DNA of 64,000 nucleotides from an uncultured Cocleimonas sp. (lineage in GTDB: Bacteria; Pseudomonadota; Gammaproteobacteria; Thiotrichales; Thiotrichaceae): contig NZ_CANLZW010000001.1 of the NCBI RefSeq assembly GCF_947495625.1, positions 1 to 64,000 on the forward strand, read 5' to 3'. Under the pieces are notes generated by a model that was not told where the DNA came from, searched no databases, and saw only the letters and a list, made by a program, of their open reading frames with translations. The position numbers and the translations under genes were made by a program. Positions within the stretch are counted from its first letter, which is position 1. The number at the start of each line of letters is the position of its first letter. This document shows, one piece after another, positions 8,514-16,869 of the stretch.

Positions 8514-9161
8514 ATGACGCGTGATAGCTACTACCCTTTCTATGGCTGGTTATTAATGGCCGGCGTAATTCTATTCAGTAGTTATTTACTCTGGGACTTT
8601 GGCTTATTTCAACAACTGGTAGAAAATGATATCACCTATCTCTCTTCTATCATTCTGCTTTTATTTATCATCATCACCGTATATTTAGGATTTGCCTCCT
8701 GGCAACTATCTCGCCAACTACATCTCACCCAGAATTATTCGAACGATAGCAATCCAGACAAAAGCTGGGCGTCGGAACATCTCTCTCTATTACATTTCCA
8801 ACGACAGCAAGCGCATAATGAATCAGAACCTTTACTTGCAAGACTCATCGAAAAAATCCACAGAGGGCATGTAAATGGCTGGTTTTTCTCTGACGTATTA
8901 ATGCGCTTAGGATTAATCGGTACTGTCATCGGTTTCGTCTTAATGCTAAGCACCGTTTACCAACTCAAAGACAATGATATTCAGGCCTTACAACAACTCC
9001 TCGGTACCATGGGAAGTGGCATGCAGGTCGCACTCTATACCACACTCTCCGGTTTGGGCTGTGGCTTATTGGTAAGCCTTCAGTGCCAATGGCTGGATCG
9101 ATGTGCAGATACGCTAGTGAGCAAAATTATAGAACTGGGGATGCGAGCCCCTAAACAATAA
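8514..9161 (+). CDS. MotA/TolQ/ExbB-type proton channel protein
   Basis: The 215 residues carry two N-terminal transmembrane segments (about 10-30 and 41-63), a cytoplasmic stretch, and two further segments (about 126-146 and 170-190). The latter contain LGLIGTVIGFVLML and GSGMQVALYTTLSGLGCGLLVSL, the pattern of the ExbB/TolQ/MotA pore helices. It is the first gene of a tight three-gene operon (3-base gap to the next). The partner is ExbD-like, so the pair probably forms a proton-driven motor whose target is unknown. No TonB, Tol or flagellar gene is nearby. Confidence 0.75.
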   Translation: MTRDSYYPFYGWLLMAGVILFSSYLLWDFGLFQQLVENDITYLSSIILLLFIIITVYLGFASWQLSRQLHLTQNYSNDSNPDKSWASEHLSLLHFQRQQAHNESEPLLARLIEKIHRGHVNGWFFSDVLMRLGLIGTVIGFVLMLSTVYQLKDNDIQALQQLLGTMGSGMQVALYTTLSGLGCGLLVSLQCQWLDRCADTLVSKIIELGMRAPKQ

Positions 9162-9164
9162 ATC

Positions 9165-9824
9165 ATGGCAAGCCTCTATAAGCAAAGTCGAAATACACCT
9201 AAAGTAGATCCTTTTATCGATCTGCTTTTCAATACCTTAATGGGTTTCAGCTTTTTATTCTTAGTGAGTCTATTGTTCATCAATCCGAAAGCTGATCAGG
9301 CTAAAGTCGAGAAGCAAGCCGAGTACATTATTTCTGCCACCTGGCCGCAAGATCTCGAAGATGATATCGACTTGTGGATGCGGGCACCTACTGGCCATAC
9401 CGTTTCATATCTGGAAAAAGAAACGGGCTGGCTACATCTGGAACGGGATGATAGAGGCGAACTCAATGACACTTTAATGATAGATGGCAAAGAAGAAATA
9501 CATCCTATCAACCAGGAAATCATCACCATCCGCAAACGTAATGCAGGCGAATACATCGTTAATCTTTTTTACTACACGAAAAAATCCCGTAAACCAATTC
9601 CGGTAGATATTCGTGTAGATCGAATCAACCCCAAGTACGAAACTGTTTATCGACAAACCATAAACCTAGATAAAGTGAATCAAGAAGAAACTGCAGTAAG
9701 ATTTACTATTAAAGAAGACGGTAGCGTGCATAACATCAGTAAACTACCAATAGAATTAACCCCCTATTCTCTAGATAGCATGCCATCACTCATACCTGAT
9801 GCGATGTTAGGTAAGCCAGAATGA
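9165..9824 (+). CDS. ExbD-like membrane-anchored periplasmic protein
   Basis: The 219 residues start with a short cytoplasmic tail and one transmembrane helix (about 16-41) that opens with VDPFIDLLFNTLMGF. The Asp residues at the cytoplasmic end of this helix sit where ExbD/TolR/MotB carry the proton-binding Asp. The periplasmic part begins near residue 45, contains IDLWMRAPTGHTVS and a beta-rich region, and has no OmpA-type peptidoglycan domain. It is coupled to both neighbours: 3 bases after the channel gene and a 4-base ATGA overlap with the next gene. Assignment to the ExbD family rests on topology and context. Confidence 0.55.
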   Translation: MASLYKQSRNTPKVDPFIDLLFNTLMGFSFLFLVSLLFINPKADQAKVEKQAEYIISATWPQDLEDDIDLWMRAPTGHTVSYLEKETGWLHLERDDRGELNDTLMIDGKEEIHPINQEIITIRKRNAGEYIVNLFYYTKKSRKPIPVDIRVDRINPKYETVYRQTINLDKVNQEETAVRFTIKEDGSVHNISKLPIELTPYSLDSMPSLIPDAMLGKPE

Positions 9825-10312
9825 ATAGCTATCTGATTCTTATTAGTCTCAGCTATATCGCCGTTATCGTATTAGTTGTATGGCTGGGCTTTGGCAAACG
9901 GCTCTCGGTGTTAAGCAAAATCACCCTGGCTCTCTTATTACCGCTTGTTTACTTTTTACATTGGACGGGTCTTCAGGAAACCAAAGGCTGGCCGTCAGAT
10001 CAAACTTTGCCATCACAATTCGAACTCATTGGTGCAGACATACAAGAACCTAATCCACTGAAAGATATCAAAGGCAATATACATCTGTGGATTCGCCCCG
10101 AAGACAATGGCCCTCCGCGAGCTTATGCATTAGCGTATTCACGAGAGTTACACAAAAAACTATTTGATACCAAACGCAGAATTGCTCAAGGCAGAAGGCA
10201 AATTGGTCTTTTGTATGATGAAAATTCAGGACAAAGTGGAGTTAGTATCGGGGGTAATATGAAGTTAGGTTTCCGTAATGCACCCCGTAAACGACTTCCC
10301 CCTAAAAATTAG
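9821..10312 (+). CDS. Third protein of the ExbB/ExbD-like operon
   Basis: The 163 residues have two transmembrane helices (about 4-24 and 32-50) and then a soluble C-terminal part ending in basic residues. It is not a family I recognise. The segment GNIHLWIRPEDNGPPRAYA resembles DDIDLWMRAPTGHTVSYL of the preceding protein, so both may share a small extracytoplasmic module. The ATG overlaps the upstream stop (ATGA), which argues that the three proteins are made in fixed ratio and act together. Confidence 0.55.
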   Translation: MNSYLILISLSYIAVIVLVVWLGFGKRLSVLSKITLALLLPLVYFLHWTGLQETKGWPSDQTLPSQFELIGADIQEPNPLKDIKGNIHLWIRPEDNGPPRAYALAYSRELHKKLFDTKRRIAQGRRQIGLLYDENSGQSGVSIGGNMKLGFRNAPRKRLPPKN

Positions 10313-10331
10313 TTAGGTAATTAAAAAAGTG

Positions 10332-10351
10332 CCTAAAAGGTAGGGGGTGTC
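10332..10351. repeat. Degenerate dispersed motif copy
   Basis: CCTAAAAGGTAGGGGGTGTC lies 19 bases after the preceding stop. Compared with AAAGTAGGGGGGTGTC it has an inserted G before GTA and one G fewer in the run. It is a single half site with no partner arm. Confidence 0.65.
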
Positions 10352-10494
10352 ATTTTTATCTAACTTTATCTGTATTAAGTGGTCTGTAACTATCGATAAC
10401 TTAGGTACAGCTATAAATCTAAACTTAGGTAACCTATAATCTAGCGCATAATTTTTTAGATTTTAATTAGAACTCTTTAGCATTAAGGATAAGA

Positions 10495-10728
10495 ATGAGT
10501 ATTAGCAATGAAGAAGTAACCAAGCTCATAGAAGCCGGTATTCCCGGTGCAACTGTAACTGTGGATGGTGACGGCTACAAATACGAAACAACGGTTATCA
10601 GCGACACATTTGAAGGGTTGAATACCTTGAAACGTCATCAAGCGGTATACGCTGCAGTCAATTCAGCAATCACTTCTGGTGAGTTGCATGCACTTACGAT
10701 TACTGCAAAAACACCCGCAGAAGCGTAA
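10495..10728 (+). CDS. BolA family protein (IbaG-like)
   Basis: BolA/IbaG proteins work with monothiol glutaredoxins in Fe-S cluster handling. The 77 residues show the class II KH-like alpha-beta fold, with VTVDGDGYKYETTVISDTFEGL and the conserved LKRHQAVYAAV helix carrying the invariant His. The short length and absent Cys favour the IbaG branch. It is eight bases upstream of a TusA-like gene, in the same orientation. Confidence 0.85.
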   Translation: MSISNEEVTKLIEAGIPGATVTVDGDGYKYETTVISDTFEGLNTLKRHQAVYAAVNSAITSGELHALTITAKTPAEA

Positions 10729-10736
10729 TACAAGTA

Positions 10737-11009
10737 ATGACTTCAAATAAAGATAGTGTTGATAATATAACAACACATAATCTGGATGCCCGACATTTAC
10801 TTTGCCCAATGCCGGTGATTAAAGTACAAAAAAAGATCGAAGAGCTTGGGCCAGAAGCTGATGGTGATTACTTAGCTGTTATTTGCACTGATCCCGGAAC
10901 CTTGTACGACATACCTGCCTGGTCAAAAGTCCATGGTCACAAAGTCATAGATAAACGTGAGCAAGACGATGAATATCACATCCTTGTACAAATCTGCCTA
11001 AATGATTAA
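10737..11009 (+). CDS. TusA-family sulfur carrier protein
   Basis: The 90 residues contain the diagnostic LDARHLLCPMPVIKVQKKI, with the sulfur-carrying Cys in CPMP at about residue 23. The following strand and TDPGTLYDIPAWSKVHGHKV segment match the TusA fold. Such proteins pass persulfide sulfur to tRNA thiolation or, in sulfur oxidisers, to the Dsr/Hdr pathways. It sits between bolA and a cation exporter with 8- and 9-base gaps, a likely operon. Which pathway it serves cannot be told from this window. Confidence 0.9.
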   Translation: MTSNKDSVDNITTHNLDARHLLCPMPVIKVQKKIEELGPEADGDYLAVICTDPGTLYDIPAWSKVHGHKVIDKREQDDEYHILVQICLND

Positions 11010-11018
11010 TAACGGCAA

Positions 11019-12158
11019 ATGACGGAAACACAAAAAAAACAAGAACGCTATAAAGCCACCCGCAACGTAACGCTTACGGGAGCTATAGTTAATGCACTAT
11101 TATCTATTGCTCAATTGCTGGGTGGCTACTTCGCACAATCTCAAGCGTTAATCGCAGATGGTGTTCACACGCTATCTGATCTGGCGAGTGACTTTGTTGT
11201 GTTGTTTGCTGCAAAAGCAGCTTCTAAAGATGCCGATGAAGATCATCCATACGGTCATGGGCGTTTTGAAACAGTAGCAACGGTTATTCTTGGTGTTGCT
11301 TTAGGTGCTGTTGCGATTGGCATTGCGATGAATGCTGTCGGCCGCTTAATGAATCCCGAAAAATTATTACAGCCTCAACCAATAGCCCTACTCTTTGTAG
11401 CGCTAGCAATTATCAGTAAAGAAGGCCTTTATCATTACACCATGAGTGTCGCCAACCGCGTTGACTCTAAATTATTAAAAGCAAATGCCTGGCATCATCG
11501 ATCAGATGCAATCTCTTCTGTATTAGTCGCGATTGGCGTTGCGGGTAGCGTATTCTTTAAGATTCCATGGTTAGATGCCGCAGCCGCAATTGTTGTCGCT
11601 GTAATGATTTTCTACATGGGCTTAAAGCTCATTATGGATAGCACCATGGAACTGGTTGATACCGCATGGGAACCAGAAAAAACAGATGAAATTAAAGAAT
11701 TTATCGGTGATATCGAAGGCGTAGAGGAGATGCATTTACTCCGCACTAGAAAAATGGGTAATGCGGTACTGGGAGATATCCATGTACAGGTTAATCCTTA
11801 TTTAAGCGTTTCTGAAGGACATCATATTGCTGAAAGCGTGATCACTAAACTGCGTCGTAATTTCCCTGAAATGAATGACATAACTGTTCATATAGATCCG
11901 GAAGACGATGAAGTTGCATCATTATCTAAAACGCTACCTAATCGTCATGATTTAATGGTGAAAATTTATCCCGAATTACAAGCGCTTAATATCGATCAAG
12001 CCGTGCATAATATTAATTTGCACTATGTGAGAGGGAAGATCGAGCTAGAAATAATTATCAACGCACATCTCCCCATTGAGACCATTACAGCGCTTAAAGA
12101 AGCGTGTGAGAATCTTGAGGAAGTAAGATCATTAACCGTGCTCTATCGAATGGTTTAA
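11019..12158 (+). CDS. Cation diffusion facilitator (CDF) exporter
   Basis: This is an inner-membrane proton-coupled exporter of divalent metals such as Zn, Fe or Mn. The 379 residues hold the CDF signature (ALIADGVHTLSDLASDFVVLF), with HxxxD metal ligands there and HHRSD in helix five, plus DHPYGHGRFET in the loop. The cytoplasmic dimerisation domain (about 215-290) is present. The protein is longer than the usual 300 residues because of an additional C-terminal domain of about 80 residues. It is the last gene of a bolA-tusA-CDF operon, nine bases after tusA. Substrate is not assignable. Confidence 0.9.
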   Translation: MTETQKKQERYKATRNVTLTGAIVNALLSIAQLLGGYFAQSQALIADGVHTLSDLASDFVVLFAAKAASKDADEDHPYGHGRFETVATVILGVALGAVAIGIAMNAVGRLMNPEKLLQPQPIALLFVALAIISKEGLYHYTMSVANRVDSKLLKANAWHHRSDAISSVLVAIGVAGSVFFKIPWLDAAAAIVVAVMIFYMGLKLIMDSTMELVDTAWEPEKTDEIKEFIGDIEGVEEMHLLRTRKMGNAVLGDIHVQVNPYLSVSEGHHIAESVITKLRRNFPEMNDITVHIDPEDDEVASLSKTLPNRHDLMVKIYPELQALNIDQAVHNINLHYVRGKIELEIIINAHLPIETITALKEACENLEEVRSLTVLYRMV

Positions 12159-12261
12159 ATAATCAGTATTACTGATAAGATTTATAATGAAGAAAAAATG
12201 AAGTTAAGATCGAGTAGAAATGAATAAATAAGTGAATATATAAAAAACAAAAGGAACAGCC

Positions 12262-13446
12262 ATGATTGCGCTACAGCCTAGAGAAATAGTCACCCCTAGA
12301 CCATCGATGTCACTCTCGATACCCGATGGCATGTCACGTGTGGAGTTCTTCAATAGCGCCGCCAATTTGAAAAACCTCGCCGAAGAAAACGGTTTATTCA
12401 GAACCCCCGAAGATTTACTGATGTATCGTAAATTAATCGGTCACAGCACCGAGTTCGATACCTCAATCATCTTAGATACATCGCGACGCATTCTTGACCC
12501 ACTCGGTCGCCCTGTACGCCGCGATCAAATGAACCGCCAACAAAAGAAAGTCTGGGCAAAAATGACCACCATATTGATCGAATATATGCTGGAAAAATAC
12601 CCCGATCCAGAAAAGCACTTAATTCTTTGTGGTGAAGCTAGTCTGGATTCTACCTGGCCATTGAATAAACCCGGCGTTCCTAGTATTAGAATGATTCATA
12701 ATCATTTTATGGTGTTTCCTGTTGCTGATATCAAAGCAGCAAAGCTAGCAGATTCAAATAATCCTAATTTAACGGATAGTGGACACAATACGCTCTTTTT
12801 AAGACATTTAAGCGATGTTTATCACGAATTTCTCGATGTTCTCGATTTGCAATTACTCTCGTTTCTACCTTCGGAAGATTGTACTTTGTCACTCACAGGT
12901 TACCCACAAGGACTACCCAGCTGGGAATTGATCGGTGGTGCAGAGAAGCTCAATGATCAATACTTCTGGTATGAATTCGAACAGGTATTGCGAGGCTTCC
13001 TCGACTTCTATCAGACTTTTTTCACACTCGTTGCAACAGGTGAAGAACGGATACCACCCAATGCGAATTTCCCAACGCAAATAGCGGATGTGCTTTTGGG
13101 CAGCAATCGTTTTTTACGCGTTGCCAGAGACCTTCGTGAGCAAGTTATTCAAGACCCACAATTTGCCAATGACATCCGTTGGCGACCTGCCTATAAACAG
13201 ATCCTTTATCGAGACGACAAGGGTCGTTTAATTGTAACCATTTCGCAAAATTCAGTCGGTAATGCGATTACAGAATTACTAGGCTTGGTCATAAATAGAG
13301 TTGAAGACAACGAAGGCTATTCGAAAAAGGAACCGGCTCTGGTAGAAAGATTATTAGAAGCTAGAGAAAGACTGATTGCCGCTAATCTCGGTGAAGCGAT
13401 CTCAGCGCCTTGCTGGCCGAATGGTGAATTTGTAGCTTGTAGATAA
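12262..13446 (+). CDS. Conserved-looking protein of unknown function
   Basis: I do not recognise this 394-residue soluble protein. It has no signal peptide or membrane helix. Noticeable segments are the basic RRILDPLGRPVRRDQMNRQQKKVW (about 76-98), HLILCGEASLDSTWPLN (about 119-135), RMIHNHFMVFP (about 144-154, with two His that could bind metal or phosphate), and a C-terminal AITELLGLVINRVED. The HNHF segment recalls HIT/GalT-type His motifs, but the rest does not support that. AAGGA sits seven bases before the ATG. It ends six bases before a motif hairpin. Confidence 0.6.
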   Translation: MIALQPREIVTPRPSMSLSIPDGMSRVEFFNSAANLKNLAEENGLFRTPEDLLMYRKLIGHSTEFDTSIILDTSRRILDPLGRPVRRDQMNRQQKKVWAKMTTILIEYMLEKYPDPEKHLILCGEASLDSTWPLNKPGVPSIRMIHNHFMVFPVADIKAAKLADSNNPNLTDSGHNTLFLRHLSDVYHEFLDVLDLQLLSFLPSEDCTLSLTGYPQGLPSWELIGGAEKLNDQYFWYEFEQVLRGFLDFYQTFFTLVATGEERIPPNANFPTQIADVLLGSNRFLRVARDLREQVIQDPQFANDIRWRPAYKQILYRDDKGRLIVTISQNSVGNAITELLGLVINRVEDNEGYSKKEPALVERLLEARERLIAANLGEAISAPCWPNGEFVACR

Positions 13447-13452
13447 AAAAAC

Positions 13453-13511
13453 GTCACCCCCCTACTTTCAGGCACTTTTTTAGAAAAACTGCCCAAAAGT
13501 AGGGGGGTGAC
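13453..13511. repeat. Inverted pair of the dispersed motif
   Basis: Exact GTCACCCCCCTACTTT (13453-13468) and exact AAAGTAGGGGGGTGAC (13496-13511) form a 16-bp stem. The inner part adds GGCA / TGCC and TTTTT / AAAAA pairing. It lies between convergent genes, six bases after one stop and 18 before the other. A-rich sequence to the left supports termination of the leftward transcript. Confidence 0.9.
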
Positions 13512-13529
13512 TTAGATTATATATTTGTA

Positions 13530-14036
13530 CTAGTTATAAGACGAAACTGGACGTTTTTCAGCCATCCAACCAGTAATTCCATTAGTGACATTCATCACAT
13601 TTTTATAACCCAGTTGTTCTGCAATAGCACGACTTGCTGCTTGCGTACGATTACCTGTGCGACAAATCAGCATAACTGGCTGATCTGGTTTCGCTAGCGC
13701 TGTAAATTCTGGAACAAAATTAGGGTTAATATTCCCTGTTCTATCAAAAAACGTAATGGTTTTGCTACCTTCAACAATGCCTGTTTGCTGCCATTCTTCT
13801 TTAAGACGAATATCTACTAATAGAACACCTTGCTCTGTTAGCTCTTTCAATTTTGCATTATCTATATTGCTATACCCGCCAGGTTGAGGAATTGGTTCTG
13901 CCCCTTTGGTACTCACTGTCTCTTTTTTATTAGATGTATTCACTGCAGCACTGCTATCAGTTTTGGTATTAGCATTACACGCTGTCATTGCACTTAGTAA
14001 AAAACCAAAGATAATAATATGATTAAGTTTTGTCAC
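13530..14036 (-). CDS. Rhodanese-domain lipoprotein
   Basis: The product has a type II signal peptide (MTKLNHIIIFGFLLSAMTAC, lipid Cys at residue 20), a Ser/Thr/Lys-rich linker, then a single rhodanese domain with LLVDIRLKEEWQQTGIVEG and the active-site loop CRTGNRTQAAS. It is thus an envelope-anchored sulfurtransferase. Start choice: GGAG precedes a GTG at 14036 by six bases and gives a proper signal peptide; the in-frame TTG at 14048 lies inside that binding site. The 168-residue size fits one domain. The substrate is unknown. Confidence 0.82.
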   Translation of the reverse strand: MTKLNHIIIFGFLLSAMTACNANTKTDSSAAVNTSNKKETVSTKGAEPIPQPGGYSNIDNAKLKELTEQGVLLVDIRLKEEWQQTGIVEGSKTITFFDRTGNINPNFVPEFTALAKPDQPVMLICRTGNRTQAASRAIAEQLGYKNVMNVTNGITGWMAEKRPVSSYN

Positions 14037-14287
14037 TGTAGACTCCAAATTTTAAATTTCGCGAAAGTATATCGTTTTATGCACCCCATATACGAATCTA
14101 ATGAAGATTTGGATACAAAACTTCGCAGTTTTTTTCTATCTACCCATCAAAATATCTTTTTGCGGCACTGAAAATGCAGATTGAGATGAATTCTAAATGA
14201 CAGAAATCACTATTTTGGCTATGATGGCGACCATTAAGGGGCAAAAATAGACCGCTAAACTAGTGGTCATCTAATAAGGGTGGAATA

Positions 14288-15496
14288 ATGTCGGCTAATT
14301 CATTTCGAATTATTTTCAGTGTATTTTTTACAATCACTTTTCTCGCGGGCTGTGGGGGAGCTGGTATTAAATCTACAAGTACAAAGGACGCCACGGCGGA
14401 ATCTTCTGCAGACTCAGATTCAACTTCAGACAGCAAAGATTCTAAAGATGGCGATGAAGCGAAACCAGCCAAGAAAGTCGAATCTAAATACGGTAGTTTA
14501 AAGAAACGTAAAAAACCGGGTCGTCCAAATTCTAATCCAGTATCCAATAAAGCATTCGCAGACAATCTAATGGCCGCTAGACAAAAGGAAGCCGAGCGTT
14601 TCCTTAAACAAGGTGCTGATGCCGATACCGTAGCAGCCAACGGCGAGCCTGTGCTTTACACTGCGCTCCGTCAAAGAATGTACGATATCGCAGACAAACT
14701 AGTACTATATGGTGCAGATGTAAATGCGACCAATCGCGGAGGACGCACGCCTTTACTAGTTGCGATAGATCAAGGCAGTGACAGCATGGTTCAGCTACTA
14801 CTAGAAAATGGTGCAGATCCTGATAAATCAAGCAATGGAGGGGAAACTCCTCTTCTCAACGCTATTGAAAGAAACCAGACAGGCATTATCAACAAACTGC
14901 TTTACTATCGAGCTGATGCAAACAAAAGTGGAAGAGGCGGTAACCCACTACATCTCGCTATTGCTAAAGCACAGGTTGGAGTGGTTGAAAAATTATTAAA
15001 GTTTGGCGCTAATGCAAATACTGGTAGCCAGAAAGGCACGCCTTTACAAGTCGTTCTTAGAAATGGCAATGTCAGTATTGCTAATTTACTTGCTGCTAAC
15101 GGTGCAGATGTAAACATCTCAGACAGCATCGGCGAGTCTCTATTACACAAGGCTGCAGCCAAAGGTCAACTTGGCTTCGCTCGCGTAATCATCGAAAATG
15201 GCGCCAATGTAAACGCTAAAGATAAATATAATGAAACTCCTTTACATGAAGCAGCTGCGAAAGGCAGACTAGACGTCGTTAAGCTTCTATTATCTAAAGG
15301 TGCAAAGTTAAACGCCAGAACCGAAAAAAACTGGACTGCGCTTCATAGCGCTGCTCGCTTTGGTCATCCCGAAACTGCCGCCTATTTAATTGGCCGAGGA
15401 CTCAGTAAAAACTCGTCAAATAGTGATGGAAAAACCCCTCGAGGTCTGGCAAAACACCTTAAGCATGGTGAAGTTATTCAAGTTTTAAAACAATAA
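14288..15496 (+). CDS. Ankyrin-repeat lipoprotein
   Basis: The 402 residues start with a lipoprotein signal peptide (FFTITFLAGC, lipid Cys at about residue 22). A low-complexity Ser/Asp/Lys linker follows (about 30-85), then about nine ankyrin repeats from 97 to the end, with units such as GRTPLLVAIDQGSDSMVQLL and NETPLHEAAAKGRLDVVKLL. The last unit is degenerate. Bacterial envelope ankyrin proteins bind partner proteins, for example catalase-linked AnkB or type VI immunity proteins; no partner is evident here. The gene stands alone. Confidence 0.88.
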   Translation: MSANSFRIIFSVFFTITFLAGCGGAGIKSTSTKDATAESSADSDSTSDSKDSKDGDEAKPAKKVESKYGSLKKRKKPGRPNSNPVSNKAFADNLMAARQKEAERFLKQGADADTVAANGEPVLYTALRQRMYDIADKLVLYGADVNATNRGGRTPLLVAIDQGSDSMVQLLLENGADPDKSSNGGETPLLNAIERNQTGIINKLLYYRADANKSGRGGNPLHLAIAKAQVGVVEKLLKFGANANTGSQKGTPLQVVLRNGNVSIANLLAANGADVNISDSIGESLLHKAAAKGQLGFARVIIENGANVNAKDKYNETPLHEAAAKGRLDVVKLLLSKGAKLNARTEKNWTALHSAARFGHPETAAYLIGRGLSKNSSNSDGKTPRGLAKHLKHGEVIQVLKQ

Positions 15497-15609
15497 AATA
15501 AGCTAGCCTAAACCTGATTAATACTAAATTATTGACACAGATCACTATTACAATTTCATCTTAGGTGTAAATTTCAACTTCGTTAAACATTTAGTTATCG
15601 GAGTTTATT

Positions 15610-15693
15610 ATGTGGGATTTCACTTTTCCTTCAATTCTTGTCGTTGGTTTAATCATTTTTAGCTGGGTGATGTTTTTTACTACTTTTATTTAA
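15610..15693 (+). CDS. 27-residue predicted membrane peptide
   Basis: This short frame begins with ATG six bases after CGGAG and encodes MWDFTFPSILVVGLIIFSWV followed by MFFTTFI. Almost the whole peptide is one transmembrane helix. Size and shape resemble small regulators or subunits such as CydX, KdpF or MgtS, but the sequence matches none that I know. It lies alone in a 377-base gap between the ankyrin gene and rarD. Reality rests on the ribosome binding site and the hydrophobic composition only. Confidence 0.45.
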   Translation: MWDFTFPSILVVGLIIFSWVMFFTTFI

Positions 15694-15921
15694 TTCAGCT
15701 ACACCTTTATTTAGCCAGTGACACAACAATCGCTTAGCCAGGAAATTAACTTAGTTTCTTGGCGAAGAAGAAAAAGGTAGGTTTTAAAACTTACCTTTAT
15801 GTCTGGTATTGGCATCTAAAAAATTGCATTACTTTTTTGACTGGCTTTGCTTATAAAAGAGTCTTAATTAAGTTTGCTTAAAACAGTTAGACTACCCATT
15901 AGTATCCTATACTCCTTGCCT

Positions 15922-16815
15922 ATGAATAAAGGCATAATACTAATATTAATGGGATACATCGGCTGGGGCTTATTTCCTCTTTACTGGGCGCTCGTCAAAC
16001 ATGTGCCAGCCTTTGAAGTTTTATCACACCGCATGCTGTGGTCTGTTCCCGTACTTATCATTTTTGTTGCCTTTATCACGAGCTGGCGCTCGGACTTTTT
16101 CTCCACATTAAAAAATAAACGAGAACTCGGCTGGCTGTTGCTGACCTCCATATTGATTACGATAAATTGGGGAGTCTACGTATACGCCGTTAATACTGAT
16201 AGAGTGGTGGAGGCGAGCATGGGGTATTTTCTAAGCCCCTTGCTACACGTACTCGGCGGCTTAATCATTTTCAAAGAACATCTTGGCCCTCTGAGAAAAC
16301 TTGCCGTTACTTTCGCTACTCTAGGTGTACTTTATTATATCTTAAGCGTAGAAGTGTTCCCCTGGATAGGGCTAGTGGTTGGTTTTAGTTTTGCTGCCTA
16401 TGGCATCCTAAGAAAATTCATCAAAACCTCCGCAGTCCCGGGACTATTGGTCGAGACCTTATTATTGGTGCCGCTTTCTCTAGGTTATTTGGTATTTATT
16501 GAAATGAACGGTGAAGCTGTATTTCTCAACCTGAATCTGAATACCGATATTTTCTTAGGTTTGGCAGGTTTAGTGACAGTGGTACCTTTGGTTTTATTCA
16601 CCGCTGGGGCGCGTTTAATGCCAATGACTACCGCTGGAATTCTTTTTTATATAACACCGACGATGCAATTTCTAATCGGTGCCTTTATCTTCAAAGAAGT
16701 CGTGAATACAGATCAACTCATAGGTTTTAGTGGAATCTGGATTGGCTTGGCGCTTTATTCATTCTCGTTATTAAAGAGACAAGCTAAAATAGAACCAAGC
16801 AGGGAAAGTGCTTAG
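15922..16815 (+). CDS. rarD: RarD-type EamA/DMT transporter
   Basis: This is a ten-helix inner-membrane permease of the drug/metabolite transporter superfamily. The N-terminus MNKGIILILMGYIGWGLFPLYW matches the RarD family, and the two EamA halves are visible (about 5-140 and 150-290). An upstream in-frame TTG at 15874 would add 16 residues not seen in the family, so the ATG at 15922 is chosen, although it lacks a strong ribosome binding site. The substrate of RarD is not established. The gene ends five bases before a motif copy. Confidence 0.88.
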   Translation: MNKGIILILMGYIGWGLFPLYWALVKHVPAFEVLSHRMLWSVPVLIIFVAFITSWRSDFFSTLKNKRELGWLLLTSILITINWGVYVYAVNTDRVVEASMGYFLSPLLHVLGGLIIFKEHLGPLRKLAVTFATLGVLYYILSVEVFPWIGLVVGFSFAAYGILRKFIKTSAVPGLLVETLLLVPLSLGYLVFIEMNGEAVFLNLNLNTDIFLGLAGLVTVVPLVLFTAGARLMPMTTAGILFYITPTMQFLIGAFIFKEVVNTDQLIGFSGIWIGLALYSFSLLKRQAKIEPSRESA

Positions 16816-16820
16816 ATAAA

Positions 16821-16841
16821 GTCACCCCCCTACTTTTAGCC
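16821..16841. repeat. Dispersed motif half site
   Basis: Exact GTCACCCCCCTACTTT (16821-16836) followed by TAGCC lies five bases after the rarD stop and between convergent genes. T runs follow at 16845 and 16856, but the complementary arm is missing. Confidence 0.8.
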
Positions 16842-16869
16842 CTATTTTTGAGTAGTTTTTTAGCAATAA

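Noticed and set aside
9758..9775. AACCCCCTATTCTC as another motif copy
   Set aside because: Too many mismatches to the 16-base word; it is within expected similarity for a C-run.
8514..10312. Zorya-type phage defence operon
   Set aside because: Zorya starts with a MotA/B-like pair, but its ZorA has a long cytoplasmic tail, ZorB has an OmpA-type domain, and helicase or nuclease genes follow. None of these is present.
12289..12300. GTCACCCCTAGA as another motif copy
   Set aside because: Only the first eight bases agree and the C-run and TACTTT part are absent.
15773..15798. AAAGGTA-gGTTTTAAAACt-TACCTTT hairpin upstream of rarD
   Set aside because: The palindrome is clear but has no loop of normal size and no T tract, so neither terminator nor operator could be supported.
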